A stretch of DNA of 64,000 nt from Lactarius indigo. Lineage: Eukaryota; Basidiomycota; Agaricomycetes; Russulales; Russulaceae. Positions within the stretch are counted from its first letter, which is position 1. Every line of letters starts with the position of its first letter. Position numbers and translations under genes: made by a program. The notes under the pieces are model-generated. The model saw only the letters and a program-made list of their open reading frames with translations. It was not told the origin of the DNA and did not search any database. Shown piece after piece: positions 31,528 to 42,961 of the stretch. Location of the stretch: assembly GCA_025766275.1 (NCBI GenBank), contig JAFKAC010000029.1, positions 310,001-374,000 on the forward strand. The letters are read 5' to 3'.

Positions 31528-32551
31528 TTATGCGACGACACAGCCGCCACAGCAGCCCGTATTCCCTTGGTCCAGTCCGTCGGGGTGACTGTACGAACCT
31601 GGAGCACCAGGCCCATTCATTTGTACAGGACGACCAGTTTGCTGCTCCTGAAAAATCACATGGCCAAATATATAAGATATGGCCCAAAAGGAACAAACGA
31701 CCAGATACACAACTTACCTTGTTGTATTTACGGATCTCACGCACTAAATTGGAAAAGGCTTCATCGACATTGATGCGTTGTTTAGCCGAGGTCTCGATAA
31801 AGCGGCACCCGAAATGCTTGGCCAGATCACGGCCCTCTGAAAGAATAGGAACGTCTAGGATCGGCGGTCCGCGGGTGAGAGAGAAAGAGGCATACCATTC
31901 ATTCCGACCTGACGCTCGTACTCGAGGTCGCATTTGTTGGCCACAACTATGACGGGAAAAGAGTCCTTGTCCTTGACGCGTAAAATTTGCTGGTGGAACG
32001 TGCTGATTTCCTCGAACGAGTTTCGCGAGGTGATCGAGTAGACGAGCAAGAAGCCTTCACCGGTCCGCATATATTGCTCGCGCATGGCACTGCGGACGAG
32101 AAGTGAGATTAGACTGCATGCGTGCCTGGTTGATATGAACCGACCCGTATTCCTCCTGCCCGGCAGTGTCGAGCACGTCGAGAAGCGCGACCTCATCATC
32201 GATGACGCATTGCTTCCTGTACGAGTCTAGGGCCACGCGAGCATGAGCGCCAAAAAAAACAAATACAGGAGATGAAGGTGGCGCGTACCCTCGATAGTAG
32301 GGTCATATTCGTCCACAAAGTGGCTTTGGATGAACTGGATGGTAAGAGCAGATTTTCCGACACCTAGGAACCAGAGGAACGAGATGGGCTGCCTGAACAT
32401 CCCCGGCAAGCAAGAAGCCATGACGTACCACCACCACCAACGACCACCAGCTTATATTCCCGTAAAAACTGAGCCTAAATCGATCGAAAAAAAAAGGGAT
32501 AAGGAAACGTGGAGAGGTGACGAAAGTAAAAGGAGGACCGACCCTAGACAT
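31528..32551 (-). CDS. ras1: Ras small GTPase (Ras1 type)
   Basis: Exons: 32551-32543 (MSR), 32474-32429, 32363-32289, about 32223-32143, 32098-31912, 31844-31732 and 31651-31528. Together they read [43 protein letters not shown] (P-loop and effector loop), [25 protein letters not shown] (switch II), [13 protein letters not shown] (NKxD) and [16 protein letters not shown] (SAK). The variable tail is Gln/Pro/Gly-rich and ends CCGGCVVA, a CAAX box with an upstream Cys for palmitoylation. It is a membrane-anchored switch that controls cAMP/MAPK signalling and morphogenesis in fungi. All key residues, including Gln of DTAGQ, are present. Confidence 0.95.
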
Positions 32552-32698
32552 ATTGACGATAGAAAGACGAAGGAGGGTGAAGTAGCGAAAGAAGAATAAG
32601 TGAGGGAACTGTCTAAAAGAATAAAAAGACCCCCAGAGGGAAGGGACCGTGGGACCGTTTTAGGTTGATGTGATGTGATCATCATGCCAGATTCAGGT

Positions 32699-34723
32699 CC
32701 ATGGACCTAGTTCTTGCTGCGCTAACCCGCAAACGGAAGTATTTAATTTAATTGATGGACACCAACAAAGCGGCTGTGGGAGTGCGTTACAGAGCCTTGC
32801 CGACCCCCACATCACCACCAACGCCACGAACTGCCTCATTTCACAGGCTACCAGTTACAGGCCTCGATCAGATGAAAACGAATGACTCCGGGCGGGAGAA
32901 CCTCCTTCAAACTCCGACAGAAGCTTTGTCGCTACCGTAATAGTAATCTTCATTATGTGCGCCCCAATGAGAGATAAGTACACGTAGACAACACACTCCT
33001 CAACTGTATTGACAGGGCACGTATCGAGCACGTCACCAGACTGATGCATGATACCACAACTCATACAACACCCATCACCATCCTTATCCGACACCGAGGA
33101 GTCACGGTGTAACGGACACGCATGTGCTGTGCCAGATGGACAGCCGCGGTGCGGAAAACCCGAGTATGGAAGATGTCGGACCGTACACTGTGCACGGTAG
33201 ACCACGTTGGCCGGAACTCGATCAAGATACGATGCAGCCACTGTTCCAACAGCCCGCTCCGGGTAATTCGAGCGTCGGGGAGGAGCTCACAACCCTCGAT
33301 ATGCGACGCAGATGGAGCAGCTCCTGAAAGTGATGAGCGCGACACAGACGGAGAATCCCAGGAGGAACTTCCTGTGGGAATTTCGTACATACCCTGTTGC
33401 GATCACGTATCCGACGCACGAGGTTTAAGAACGCATCAGTGACGTTGACCCCAGCTTGGCCGATGTTTCGATGAAATGACATCCTATTTCTTCACCAATG
33501 AAGCGGCCCTCTATGTACAACGTCCCAGTCACGAATCATCCCAGGCCACTAGTGGGACAGTCAAGAGGATAGATTGTTGACGTACCATTCTTGTCGACTC
33601 GGCGCTCGTCTTCGAGATCACATTTGTTTCCGACGAGAACGATAGGAACTGATTCTGTGTCTTTGACACGCAATATTTGCTGATGGTAGGCGCTGATGGA
33701 GTCGAACGAGTCACAGTCCGTGATGGAGTACTCAGTACACCAAGAGAAAGCCCTCCCCGCGACGCATGTATTGCTCTCGCATGGCGCTGTGGTGCCGAGA
33801 AAAGGCAAAATTAGGAAGGGAACGGGGGTTAAAGGAGAAAAAAAATTGAGAACGTCAGCGAGGCAGGGACGCTTTGCAAATTCGACGATCACTTCGACGT
33901 GCCTAAACTCTTCCTGGCCGGCCGTGTCCAGGATGTCTACCAGGGCATCTTCTCCGTCGATGACACATTGCTTCCGGTACGAGTCTATATGTCATGGATG
34001 AGTTAATCAACCGTAGTAAGCGAACAAACGTGCGTGGGCGGCTCTAAGCGCCACGTTCGTACCGGGCACGCCGTACCTTCGATAGTTGGATCGTACTCAT
34101 CCACAAAGTGATTATGCATGAACTGGATCGTCAGAGCAGACTTGCCAACGCCTAATAGCAGTCAGTCAGGAACCGCGACGGACGAATTAAGGAAGCCAAA
34201 GAAACGCCGTGCCCAAGCTTCCTGCACGCTTCGAAGGCAATGCGCGAATTTCGCGAGACTCACCGCCGCTCCCGATCACGACTAGTCGGTATTCGCGCAA
34301 AAACTAGAGGGTGGGTGCGGCACCAACGATGCCGTCCGTTTGAGCTTCCTCGGAGAAGTGAAGGGAGTGGCTTAAGAGCTCACTCACAAGACCGCTTGCC
34401 ATAACGTCGAGGTCCACGAGGGAGAAGTAAGTATGAGAAAGATGTGGGTACTGAGCGCCGGGCGCTGAATGTTCAGCGTCGAACCCTAAGACAACAATGG
34501 GTGGGGTGAGAAGTCTATGATAGTCCTTAAACACATACCTCCAGTTTTATGCTAGATAGCGCCAGCGGCAACGCTCCTTCCCTCCCTTTCAAATAGTAAT
34601 GACATGATGATATTTTCACACAAGTTCACGTACGATGTGTAATGTTGTCCGCTGTCGTTGTCATTGAGGGAAAACCAACTAGACTTGCTCTTCGTAGGTG
34701 TCGGACCCGAGGATACGTGTTCA
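32699..34723 (+). repeat. Segmental duplication, copy 1 (about 2 kb)
   Basis: From ccatggacc at 32699 to about 34723 (gaggatacgtgtt) the sequence is repeated, with few differences, at 37397-39444. The copies are in direct orientation, 4698 bp apart. Each carries a whole Ras2-like gene on the minus strand. Homology stops abruptly at both ends. Confidence 0.95.
33050..34402 (-). pseudogene. Ras2-like small GTPase, copy 1, frameshifted
   Basis: Exon 1 encodes MASGL (34402). Next come [39 protein letters not shown] and [26 protein letters not shown], then the [16 protein letters not shown] exon. Two lesions distinguish it from copy 2. A 7-nt insertion at about 33731-33737 (agtac followed by tcagtac) shifts the frame right after LLVY. 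A single-base loss at about 33447 shifts it inside the ETSAK loop exon. All sequence needed for a GTPase is otherwise present. The intron after GQEEF uses a GC donor. The gene is probably a recent pseudogene. Confidence 0.85.
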
Positions 34724-35013
34724 AGTTGATGTTTGGCAGGTAACGCCTGCACAGCCTCAGCTCGTAAACAGGCCGAAGTATCTGTTGTATGCCTTGGTAA
34801 TTATTTGTTCGGATTCTACATTCATCCGACTTCCTGCTGGGGCGCGCGTACGTAGATCCCTTTTGGTGTGCAAGATTTTACCCCGGCGCCTTCGGATTGA
34901 CTCGTGACATTAGGGGTGGGTTGAGCCTGACGTCATTGGCAATGTCATTGGGTTATCATACTAAGTCGTAACCGTAGTCGCAACCTCTCTCTTACTCTTC
35001 TTCCAAATACCAA
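34403..35013. other. 5' flank of Ras2-like copy 1 and of the Crinkler-like gene
   Basis: The first 320 bases belong to the duplicated segment. The remaining 290 are unique and contain no gene. Both flanking genes are transcribed away from this stretch. Confidence 0.4.
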
Positions 35014-36792
35014 ATGTCATCCCCCCTCATAGATCCCTCTGCGTATGGCGCCATCATCGACGAGAGACGTCTCAAATCGATGACCATGGTCACCCCGCTT
35101 GACGATATTGATCCACTCGTGCAGCTGCATCGCAAGTTCTGGCTCCAGAGTATGCAGGACGTGCCCGAGAACGAATCCATGGACATAGATAAGGATAAAG
35201 AAGCAGACGAGGACGAGGACGAGAGCGAGGGAGATGAGACCGGTCCCGGTTGCTACATTCTCGATCTTGGCATCCCAGATATACGACGCTCAAGGCTCTG
35301 GGTTCGCAAAGAGTACATCCGGCTCTATGGATATTGCAACAAGTATCTGGAATCACATCGTGACGACGATATAGCCCCCTCAGTGGTCATCACAGGACAA
35401 CCCGGCATTGGTAAGCGTTTTACCGTGTGATCTTACCGTATCTGAAATATATTGGCTGAAAGGGAAGAGTTATTGGGTCCTTTATGCTTTGTGCCGACGT
35501 CTCACCGAAGGGAAGCCGGTCATCTGGTTCCGTTCCGGATATCGGTATCTCTTCGTAAAGGAAGGCGTCTTCGAGATCTTGTCGGGTTACCCCTCCACTC
35601 AATTCAAGACCCGTATTTGGATGTTTATGGATGCCGACGACTGCAAAGATGGAATCCCGGATTATCTCGCTGCGCACGAGACCAATCACCTCATAATATT
35701 ATCTTCCTCTCCTCGCAAGGCTCGATGGAGTCTTTTAAGTAAGACTACGGAATGTAGCGTCGCTACTATGAATCCTTGGACGAGAGAGGAGATGTCCCAA
35801 GCGCTAGCTCGTCCCCTTCCGCCCTCTATGTTTGGGCTAACCATTTTGTTCTGTATAGTGCTATCATTCATGGATTGGAAGCCAACGACCCGCGTATAGA
35901 CGAGATGTATAATCATTATGGCCCCACTCCCCGCATTTGCCTCGCCTTCGTCCGTAACAACGACCTCTTTGATGCACATCAAGAACGCTATGAATCCGCA
36001 CTCAGCCATGTCTCCTTAAAGAAGTTGGGCGACATGGCTTCCGACAAAATGAATTTCGCCATTGATGACGAATCTCACACCCTTGTCCTCGTGAGACGTT
36101 TGCAGAGGGACAGATTTACCCGCAGACGCTTGGAGCCCATCACACATATGGTCAAGCTGGAGCTTCGGAACCAACTCCAAAAAGAAACGCGAGCTATGCG
36201 AATCATACTCTACAAAAGCTTGGCAAACGTTGAAGGAACAAAGCGCATTGCTGGCGTCGTGTACGAATCCCTGGCCCAAGAATTGCTAGAAAAGAAGATT
36301 GCGCTCAAGCTTGTTCCTATGGTTCAAAGGGGCTCGAGCGGATCTGGCCGAGGAAAGAGGTTGCCCCGATGGGACTCCAATCACGGAGACGACGCGAATC
36401 CATCGCTTGTGCGACTGATTGACATTACGCCGGCGGAGACGTTCCCATATCCAGTGTCTGGCTTGGACCATCCAATCAAAGATAAGGTCTACTATGCACC
36501 GGAAGCTCAAAACCAAGTGGCGTTCGATTCCTTCATTATGGCCGAAGAAAAGCTCTACATTTTTCAATTCACTATTGGGTCAGACCATCCTATAAAGAAA
36601 GGAATCGTTCCTTTCTTTTCAAAAAAGGTCCTGGGGGCATTGCCGCCAAGGGCGGACTGGCATTTTGTGTTTGTCGTTCCCCCCGACATTTCAAAAATCA
36701 GCTGCTCTCAACCGCAGGACGATGATGACTTGAAGGAGTTGCTGACCGAGATGAATCTATTCTCTGCGGTGCTGGACTACGAAGCTAAATGA
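35014..36792 (+). CDS. Crinkler/RHS-like P-loop protein with putative nuclease C-terminus
   Basis: Exon 1 (35014-35410) runs from MSSPLIDPSAYG, through an acidic stretch (DKDKEADEDEDESEGDE), to LWVRKEYIRLYGYCNKYLE and VITGQPGIGK. A 52-bp intron splits the Walker A loop (GQPGIGKSY). Exon 2 gives WVLYALCRRLTEGKPVIWF, IWMFMDADD (Walker B-like) and MNPWTREEM. The reading then moves to another frame near 35794-35858, by an intron with ggctaacc branch and tag acceptor or by a small indel. It continues DPRIDEMYNHYGPTPRICLAF ... QVAFDSFIMAEEKLYIFQFTI. This order matches a family expanded in Agaricomycetes that has been compared with Crinkler and retrotransposon-hot-spot proteins: a STAND-like ATPase followed by a restriction-endonuclease-like fold. 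No signal peptide seen; function in this organism unknown. Confidence 0.65.
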
Positions 36793-37252
36793 CGACATGA
36801 CGGCGTTATGTGTTACGGTTGACTCGATACGACTCGTTCCATTTCTCTTCTCTTGACCCGACTTCCCCCTTCTCGAATGTTCGTATGACTCGATTCCTGT
36901 ATGATAGATAGATGACCCGACCTGGGCCGTTGTAGTACTTAAGGACTAGCCTGTAACCCTTCGAGTACTAGCTCGACCTGTATTCAACTGCAGTACTTCG
37001 AGTCGACTCGTTACCCAGCTTCGCGAATACGATCCTCTTGTCCCGCAGTCTTTCCCCAATCGAATTTCCGATGCCCCGAATAGACCTCCGAACTTGAGCT
37101 CTCACTTCGCGATTGCTGGAGGGGGAAGAATCACATTATCCTTCGCTCTCACACCCCGAAGACAACGTTCCCGGCCCAGACCTCATAAGTTGCACGTAGC
37201 GAATACCACGGGTAATACTGGGGTCACCCAAGGCTACCCGTACCCATACCTG
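36793..37252. other. Intergenic stretch
   Basis: Contains many gactcg/cgagta words but no gene. It precedes the palindrome at 37253 and the element end at 37396, and may be the body of that element. Confidence 0.35.
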
Positions 37253-37290
37253 CCTAAACCCATACCCATGTCTGTGGGTATGGGTTTAGG
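37253..37290. repeat. Perfect 16-bp inverted repeat (hairpin)
   Basis: cctaaacccataccca (37253-37268) pairs with tgggtatgggtttagg (37275-37290) around a 6-base spacer. Outer sequences (gtacccatac / gtacgggtcgatatggg) are also partly complementary. No gene lies close enough to call it a transcription signal. Confidence 0.85.
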
Positions 37291-37319
37291 GTACGGGTCG
37301 ATATGGGTTAGACAGTGTA

Positions 37320-37396
37320 ATAAGACATGAAGTTTGGATATAATAGGAAAGTGGGTGCACGTGTCTCTTACGCGCGGGCCGACGGAAAGGAGTCTG
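37320..37396 (-). mobile_element. End of an element related to the 9138-9339 inverted-repeat element
   Basis: In reverse complement this stretch matches 9138-9215 closely: cagactcctt, then gtcggcccgcgcgtaagagac, then tcctattatatccaaacttcatgtct. The terminal CAG faces 37396, and the 2-kb duplication copy 2 starts at the very next base. The opposite end was not found. Confidence 0.75.
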
Positions 37397-39444
37397 CCAT
37401 GGACCCAGTTCTTGCTGCACTAACCCGCAAACGGAAGTATTGAATTTAATTGATGGACACCAACAAAGCGGCTGTGGGAGTGCGTTACAGAGCCTTGCCG
37501 ACCCCCACATCACCTACCAACGCCACGAACTGCCTCATTTCACAGGCTACCAGTTACAGGCCTCGATCAGATGAAAACGAATGACTCCTGGCGGGAGAAC
37601 CTCCTTCAAACTTTGACCGAAGCTTTGTCGCTACCGTAATAGTAATCTTCAGTTATGTGCGCCCCAATGAGAGATAAGTACACGTAGACAACACACTCCT
37701 CAACTGTATTGACAGGGCACGTATTGAGCACAGTCACCAGACTGATGCATGATACCACAACTCATACAACACCCATCACCATCCTTATCCGACACCGAGG
37801 AGTTGCCGGTGTAGCGGACACGCATGTGCTGTGCCAGATGGACAGCCGCGGTGCGGAAAACCCGAGTATGGAGGATGTCGGACCGTACACTGTGCACGGT
37901 TGCACGGTACTGTAGACCACGTTGGCCGGAACTCGATCAAGATACTGATGCAGCCACTGTTCCAACAGCCCGCTCCGGGTAACTCGAGCGTCGGGGAGGA
38001 GCTCACAACCCTCGATATGCGACGCAGATGGAGCAGCTCCTGAAAGTGATGAGCGCGACACAGACGGAGAATCCCAGGAGGAACTTCCTGTGGGAATTTC
38101 GCACATACCCTGTTGCGATCACGTATCCGACGCACGAGGTTTAAGAACGCATCAGTGACGTTGAACCCCAGCTTGGCCGATGTTTCGATGAAATGACATC
38201 CTATTTCTTCACCAATGAAGCGGCCCTCTATGTACAACGTTCCAGTCACGAATCATCCCAGGCCACTAGTGGGACAGTCAAGAGGATAGATTGTTGACGT
38301 ACCATTCTTGTCGACTCGGCGCTCGTCTTCGAGATCACATTTATTTCCGACGAGAACGATGGGAACTGATTCTGTGTCTTTGACACGCAATATTTGCTGA
38401 TGGTAGGCGCTGATGGAGTCGAACGAGTCACGGTCCGTGATGGAGTACACCAAGAGAAAGCCCTCCCCGCGACGCATGTATTGCTCTCGCATGGCGCTGT
38501 GGTACCGAGAAAAAAGCCAAATTAGGAAGGGAACGGGGGTTAAAGGAGAAAAAAAAAATTGAGAACGTCAGCGGGGCAGGGACGCTTTGCAAATTCGACG
38601 ATCACTTTGACGTGCCTAAACTCTTCCTGGCCGGCCGTGTCCAGGATGTCTACCAGGGCATCTTCTCCGTCGATGACACATTGCTTCCGGTACGAGTCTA
38701 TAATGTCATGGATGAGTTAATCAACCGTAGTAAGCGAACAAACGTGCGTGGGCGGCTCTAAGCGCCACGTTCGTACCGGGCACGCCGTACCTTCGATAGT
38801 TGGATCGTACTCATCCACAAAGTGATTATGCATGAACTGGATCGTCAGAGCAGACTTGCCAACGCCTAATAGCAGTCAGTCAGGAACCGCGAAGGACGAA
38901 GGACGAAGCAAGGAAGCCAAAGAAACACCGTGCCCACACTTCCTGCACGCTTCGAAAGCAATGCGCGAATTTCGCGAGAGACTCACCGCCGCTCCCGATC
39001 ACGACTAGTCGGTATTCGCGCAAAAACTAGAGGGTGGGTGCGGCATCGACGATGCCGTCCGTTTGAGCTTCCTCGGAGAAGTGAAGGGAGTGGCTTAAGA
39101 GCTCACTCACAAGACCGCTTGCCATAACGTCGAGGTCCACGAGGGAGAAGTAAGTATGAGAAAGATGTGGGTACTGAGCGCCGGGCGCTGAACGTTCAAC
39201 GTCGAACCCTAAGACAACAATGGGTAGGGTGAGAAGTCTATGATAGTCCTTAAACACATACCTCCAGTTTTATGCTAGATAGCGCCAGCGGCAACGCTCC
39301 TTCCCTCCCTTTCAAATAGTAATGACATGATGATATTTTCACACAAGTTCACGTACGATGTGTAATATTGTCCGCCGTCGTTGTCATTGAGGGAAAACCA
39401 CCTAGACTTGCTTTTTGTAGGTGTCGGACCCGAGGATGCGTGTT
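37397..39444 (+). repeat. Segmental duplication, copy 2 (about 2 kb)
   Basis: Near-identical to 32699-34723 in direct orientation. Its left end abuts the element end at 37396. Its right end stops at gaggatgcgtgtt, after which the sequences of the two copies are unrelated. Confidence 0.95.
37700..39125 (-). CDS. Ras2-like small GTPase, copy 2, open reading frames intact
   Basis: Start Met 39125 (MASGL, then an intron). Exons give [97 protein letters not shown] (NKxD) and [37 protein letters not shown]. All five G-box motifs are present. The intron at 38497-38615 has a GC donor (gcacgt) and AG acceptor. The hypervariable C-terminal exon could not be fixed. One frame holds a Cys-rich CCMSC near 37755 but no clear CAAX ending. 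Its closest relatives are Ras2-type proteins, which usually affect growth polarity. Tail and 3' end are uncertain. Confidence 0.75.
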
Positions 39445-39915
39445 GATGGCGACCTGCCAAAATCAGATCCGATGATGAATACATAGCCGCCACCCACCTT
39501 CATTGGCTCACTTATACCATACCGAGTCGTCCGTATTGGTGGCGCATTCAGTGCACATAAGTCAATGCCTTGGATTGGTCCGTTCAACGCGCGGCTCAAC
39601 ATAATGATGATGAAGGAACGAGAGCTTTATGATTGGAAATCACAGCAAAAAAATAAATAATAATTACACGCGAGACGCGGGCGCGACACAGACAGTCGGC
39701 CTAGAGCTGCGTGATCAACAGCGAGGGTGGGGAGGGAGGGAGGAGTAAGGAGCGAATATATATTCAGGGTTGTCAGTCCCTCCGTGCCAAGTAAGTATTG
39801 CGGTGGTACAGTACCAACAGATGAACGGCCAATTTTGGCGAGAGATAAAAGCGCTCAAGAGGGCCAAGAAATCTCGACGATCCCACTGCTCGCTCGCAAC
39901 ATCTGTCGACGCCTC
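39445..39915. other. Intergenic stretch
   Basis: Nothing recognisable; A-rich run near 39645-39660. Confidence 0.4.
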
Positions 39916-42576
39916 CTATCGGTATCCGCCAAGGGATGATGAGGATGAGCCTTGGCGTGATGAGCTTGCGTGAGAATATGCGCTTGGACTGCGCTGTGGT
40001 CCGCGAGGAGGTCGACTTGGCGGTGATGGGTGAGCACGTGACGCGGAGCGATCCAGAGATGCGCGCGAAGACCGCGGTGAGTCCAACAGACGACGTTCCG
40101 ACGTGGGGCTGGGTCGTGTGTTTACCATCGCCGACCTGCTAAAGCGCAACGGTTGGGTGGGTTGCAACAAGACCGGGAGCATGGACGGGGGCTGTGGCTC
40201 CTGTGGTGCTGGTGGAGTCCCGGCCTCAGTATCTGAGTAATGACTCGCATCAGTCGAGTCGACTGGTGATGGAGAGTGTGCAGTTGGCGAGTCGGGAATT
40301 GCAGGGGATGGTCGCACGCGTCCATAGCTGCCACCCACTGCGCTGAGGGATAGTTTAGGTTGAGAAACAGCACCTTCACGGGGAATGTCTGCCTGGGAAC
40401 CAGAGGCTAACGTCATGGGTACGCGTCGCGCAGGTGGCACATAGTCTGAGAGGGGTAAGCCGATTGATGAATCACGGGGGACAGCAGGAACAGGGAAGGG
40501 CGGGAGATCTGACTCAGTCGATTTCCGGGAGAAATACATGCTGACCACAGAGCCAACGCTATCATTAGTAGGTGTACGTTTCAGTGTTGCTGGCGAATGC
40601 AATGTCACCTCTAGGAACGGCGCGGCGGACTGGGGGACGGAAGGGGACCCAGGGATCGGGCTAAGGCCGCTGGAGATGCGAGAATGCCTTGGAGGCGAAT
40701 AAGGCGTGAGACCCGTCGAGTTGTTCTGAGGTAGGTCGGTTGTATACAGCTGTAATTGCGGGCCAGTCTCCTGTATGCTTCCGTATCGCTGAGGGAAGGA
40801 GGGGAAGTTCAGCGTCTAACACAGAAGCAGGCACGAATAGGTTTTTGGAGAATAGTGGCCGCAACTGAGACCTCGGAACTGTCAAGACTGGGTGAAGGTG
40901 AATGGCCGCGTGACAGCGGCTCGGGTGTCAGCAGGCGAGTGGACGAGCCCTCACTCCCAGTCCTTTTGTGAGGCTGGAAAAGCGACCTCCCCAGGCTAAG
41001 GGGTCGAGGGGAGGATCCTTGCAGGATGGTGCTGGGTGGGCGCGCTGGAGGTGCTGTTCTCGTTACTTGGGCTTGTGGCGGGGATGCAAAAGTAGATTGA
41101 GGCTTCCAATCGTACTTGGGGCGTGAGACGGGGCCTCGGCCTTTCTCGGGGTCTGAAGACACGGTGTTGTTTTGCGACTTTACAACGCGACCCAACGCTC
41201 TCAGTACGTTGAACAGAATGAGTACATCAAATATACCTGTCAGGTGTCAACTTGATATACGAATAAGGTGACAATTACCGCACCATCCAAGTATACCAGA
41301 ACGTACGAGAATGCCATGGACCCTGCCGACACAGGAATTCCGGACATATCCATCGATTGCACGATTGAGGAGGGAAACAAGGTAAGGACGAAGGCTAAAA
41401 ATAGCGCATTAAGGTGCTGGTGTGGTGTAAATTGCCAGAGAACTCACTGAATGGAAGCCTGGGCAGTAGAATTTGAGAATGAAACAATACGAAAATCGAG
41501 GATGGTGAACTCACAAGAGCATCGTACGAGCAACTGAGTAAACGAAGCGTTGATACTCCTCAAACGTTTCATTGCGTAGGCGCAACCTGCGTTCGGGATC
41601 GAGCTGAAATCTCAAGCCACCGTTGATGGTGAGGGTGCCACGGAGAATCAGAAAGATGAGGGAGTAGACGATCGCTGACAAGAGTGACGCGAGGAACACC
41701 TGATCGATCATGAGGACACGACAGTCGGGGGAAAGCCTTGACACGCACAGGAACGAAGAACAAGAGCATGTGAGGAATTGGGGACGACTTTGAGAATCCA
41801 CACGTCAAGCTACCGACGTTGTAGAGTGGACCACTGACGCGATTCGAGATTGTTAAAGGGCCACCACCTAATTCAATAGGTTAAAATGTTCCTCGAGAAG
41901 AGAGATATCAGGGCCAACTAACCGACAGCAAGTGCAGATGCCCATCCAAGTGTGGTGACAACGGGCCCGACCCACTGCGGCTGGCGATTGCGCAGGACAA
42001 GCGTGTTGAAAGTGTGGATACCCATCGCGACAACGAAGAAGGATGACCCAAACTCCCCGAGCTCGTTCAAGGCACCTGTGAAAGTGTGTAGTTCAGGCTA
42101 CGTGAGGGAGCGTGTCTCGTACCTTGGGCGGCGCACGATGATCCTACGAAGAGTTACGATCGGGGTAAATGGGTCACGCATATTCCGAGGAAAGTCATTT
42201 TCGCACCTGTTGTGACCCCACCCTCATAAACCCACTTTATAGTGATCAATCCACCCAAGCCGCTAATCCACTTGCTGAGCAGTAAAGAAAAGGCGTATTG
42301 CCCGAGCTGGGAGCGAAAGAAGAACACCTCGCGCGCAAGGTTCTCCGATGCAGTACGTTTGAAGGCAGAGAAGGACACGACCCAGACAACGCCCAGGAGG
42401 ACAATGGACAGAACAAGCGTAGAAAGGAGCGCAAATACAAAGACGACCTGCATACATGATGATCCCCATCGTCAACCAAAGAGATCACTGGGCAGACTTA
42501 CCGTAGCAGCCGATTTGTGACCTGAATCGAATGCAGCAAAGTGGGGAACGGCCGCTGCTACTAAAGATGAACTCAT
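39916..42576 (-). CDS. Seven-helix receptor-like protein (fungal GPCR, Git3-like)
   Basis: Start Met 42576 (MSSSLVAAAVPHFAAFDSG). Exons join with short GT-AG introns. They encode VVFVFALLSTLVLSIVLLGVVW, REVFFFRSQLGQYAFSLLLSKWISGLGGLI, GSSFFVVAMGIHTFNTLVLRNRQPQWV, PHMLLFFVPVFLASLLSAIVYSLIFLIL, YQRFVYSVARTML, and LFPSSIVQSMD ... SYVLVYLDGIFDVLILFNVLRALGRV. Together these make about seven hydrophobic helices. The segment GIHTF.TLVLR after helix 3 is typical of fungal Git3/cAMP-receptor-like GPCRs. A long cytoplasmic tail of about 380 residues (41195 to 39916) is rich in Ser and Pro and split by an intron at about 40772-40821. The ligand is unknown; nutrient sensing through a G-alpha is likely by family. 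Confidence 0.75.
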
Positions 42577-42961
42577 AACGGGTGTCGTGAATTGAAGGCT
42601 GGTCTACAGCGGGACTGTTCCAGACAGATGCGAAAAGGAGGCAGCCCTGCAGCCTGTGGGTCGTGAAAAGAGAAAGAGAAAAAAAAAAGAGGGGAACCAG
42701 TCCCGTTGAACGAACGACCAATAAAAGGGGGTATGGTGGTCACCGGAAGAGACACGAAACTAGCGAGCTTGGAGGGCATCATCAGTGTGCGGGACGTCAC
42801 TCAATCAGAGGGTGGAGGCTTCGCATCAACACAGCTTAAGCGCTCTCTCCGAAGTTGTCATCGTTACCAGCATGCACGAGACATTACACTGTGCTGTATT
42901 GACTCGCATTGTGTTAGCCTATCATGATGCGATACACTACAAGTACTAGATCGATACATTG

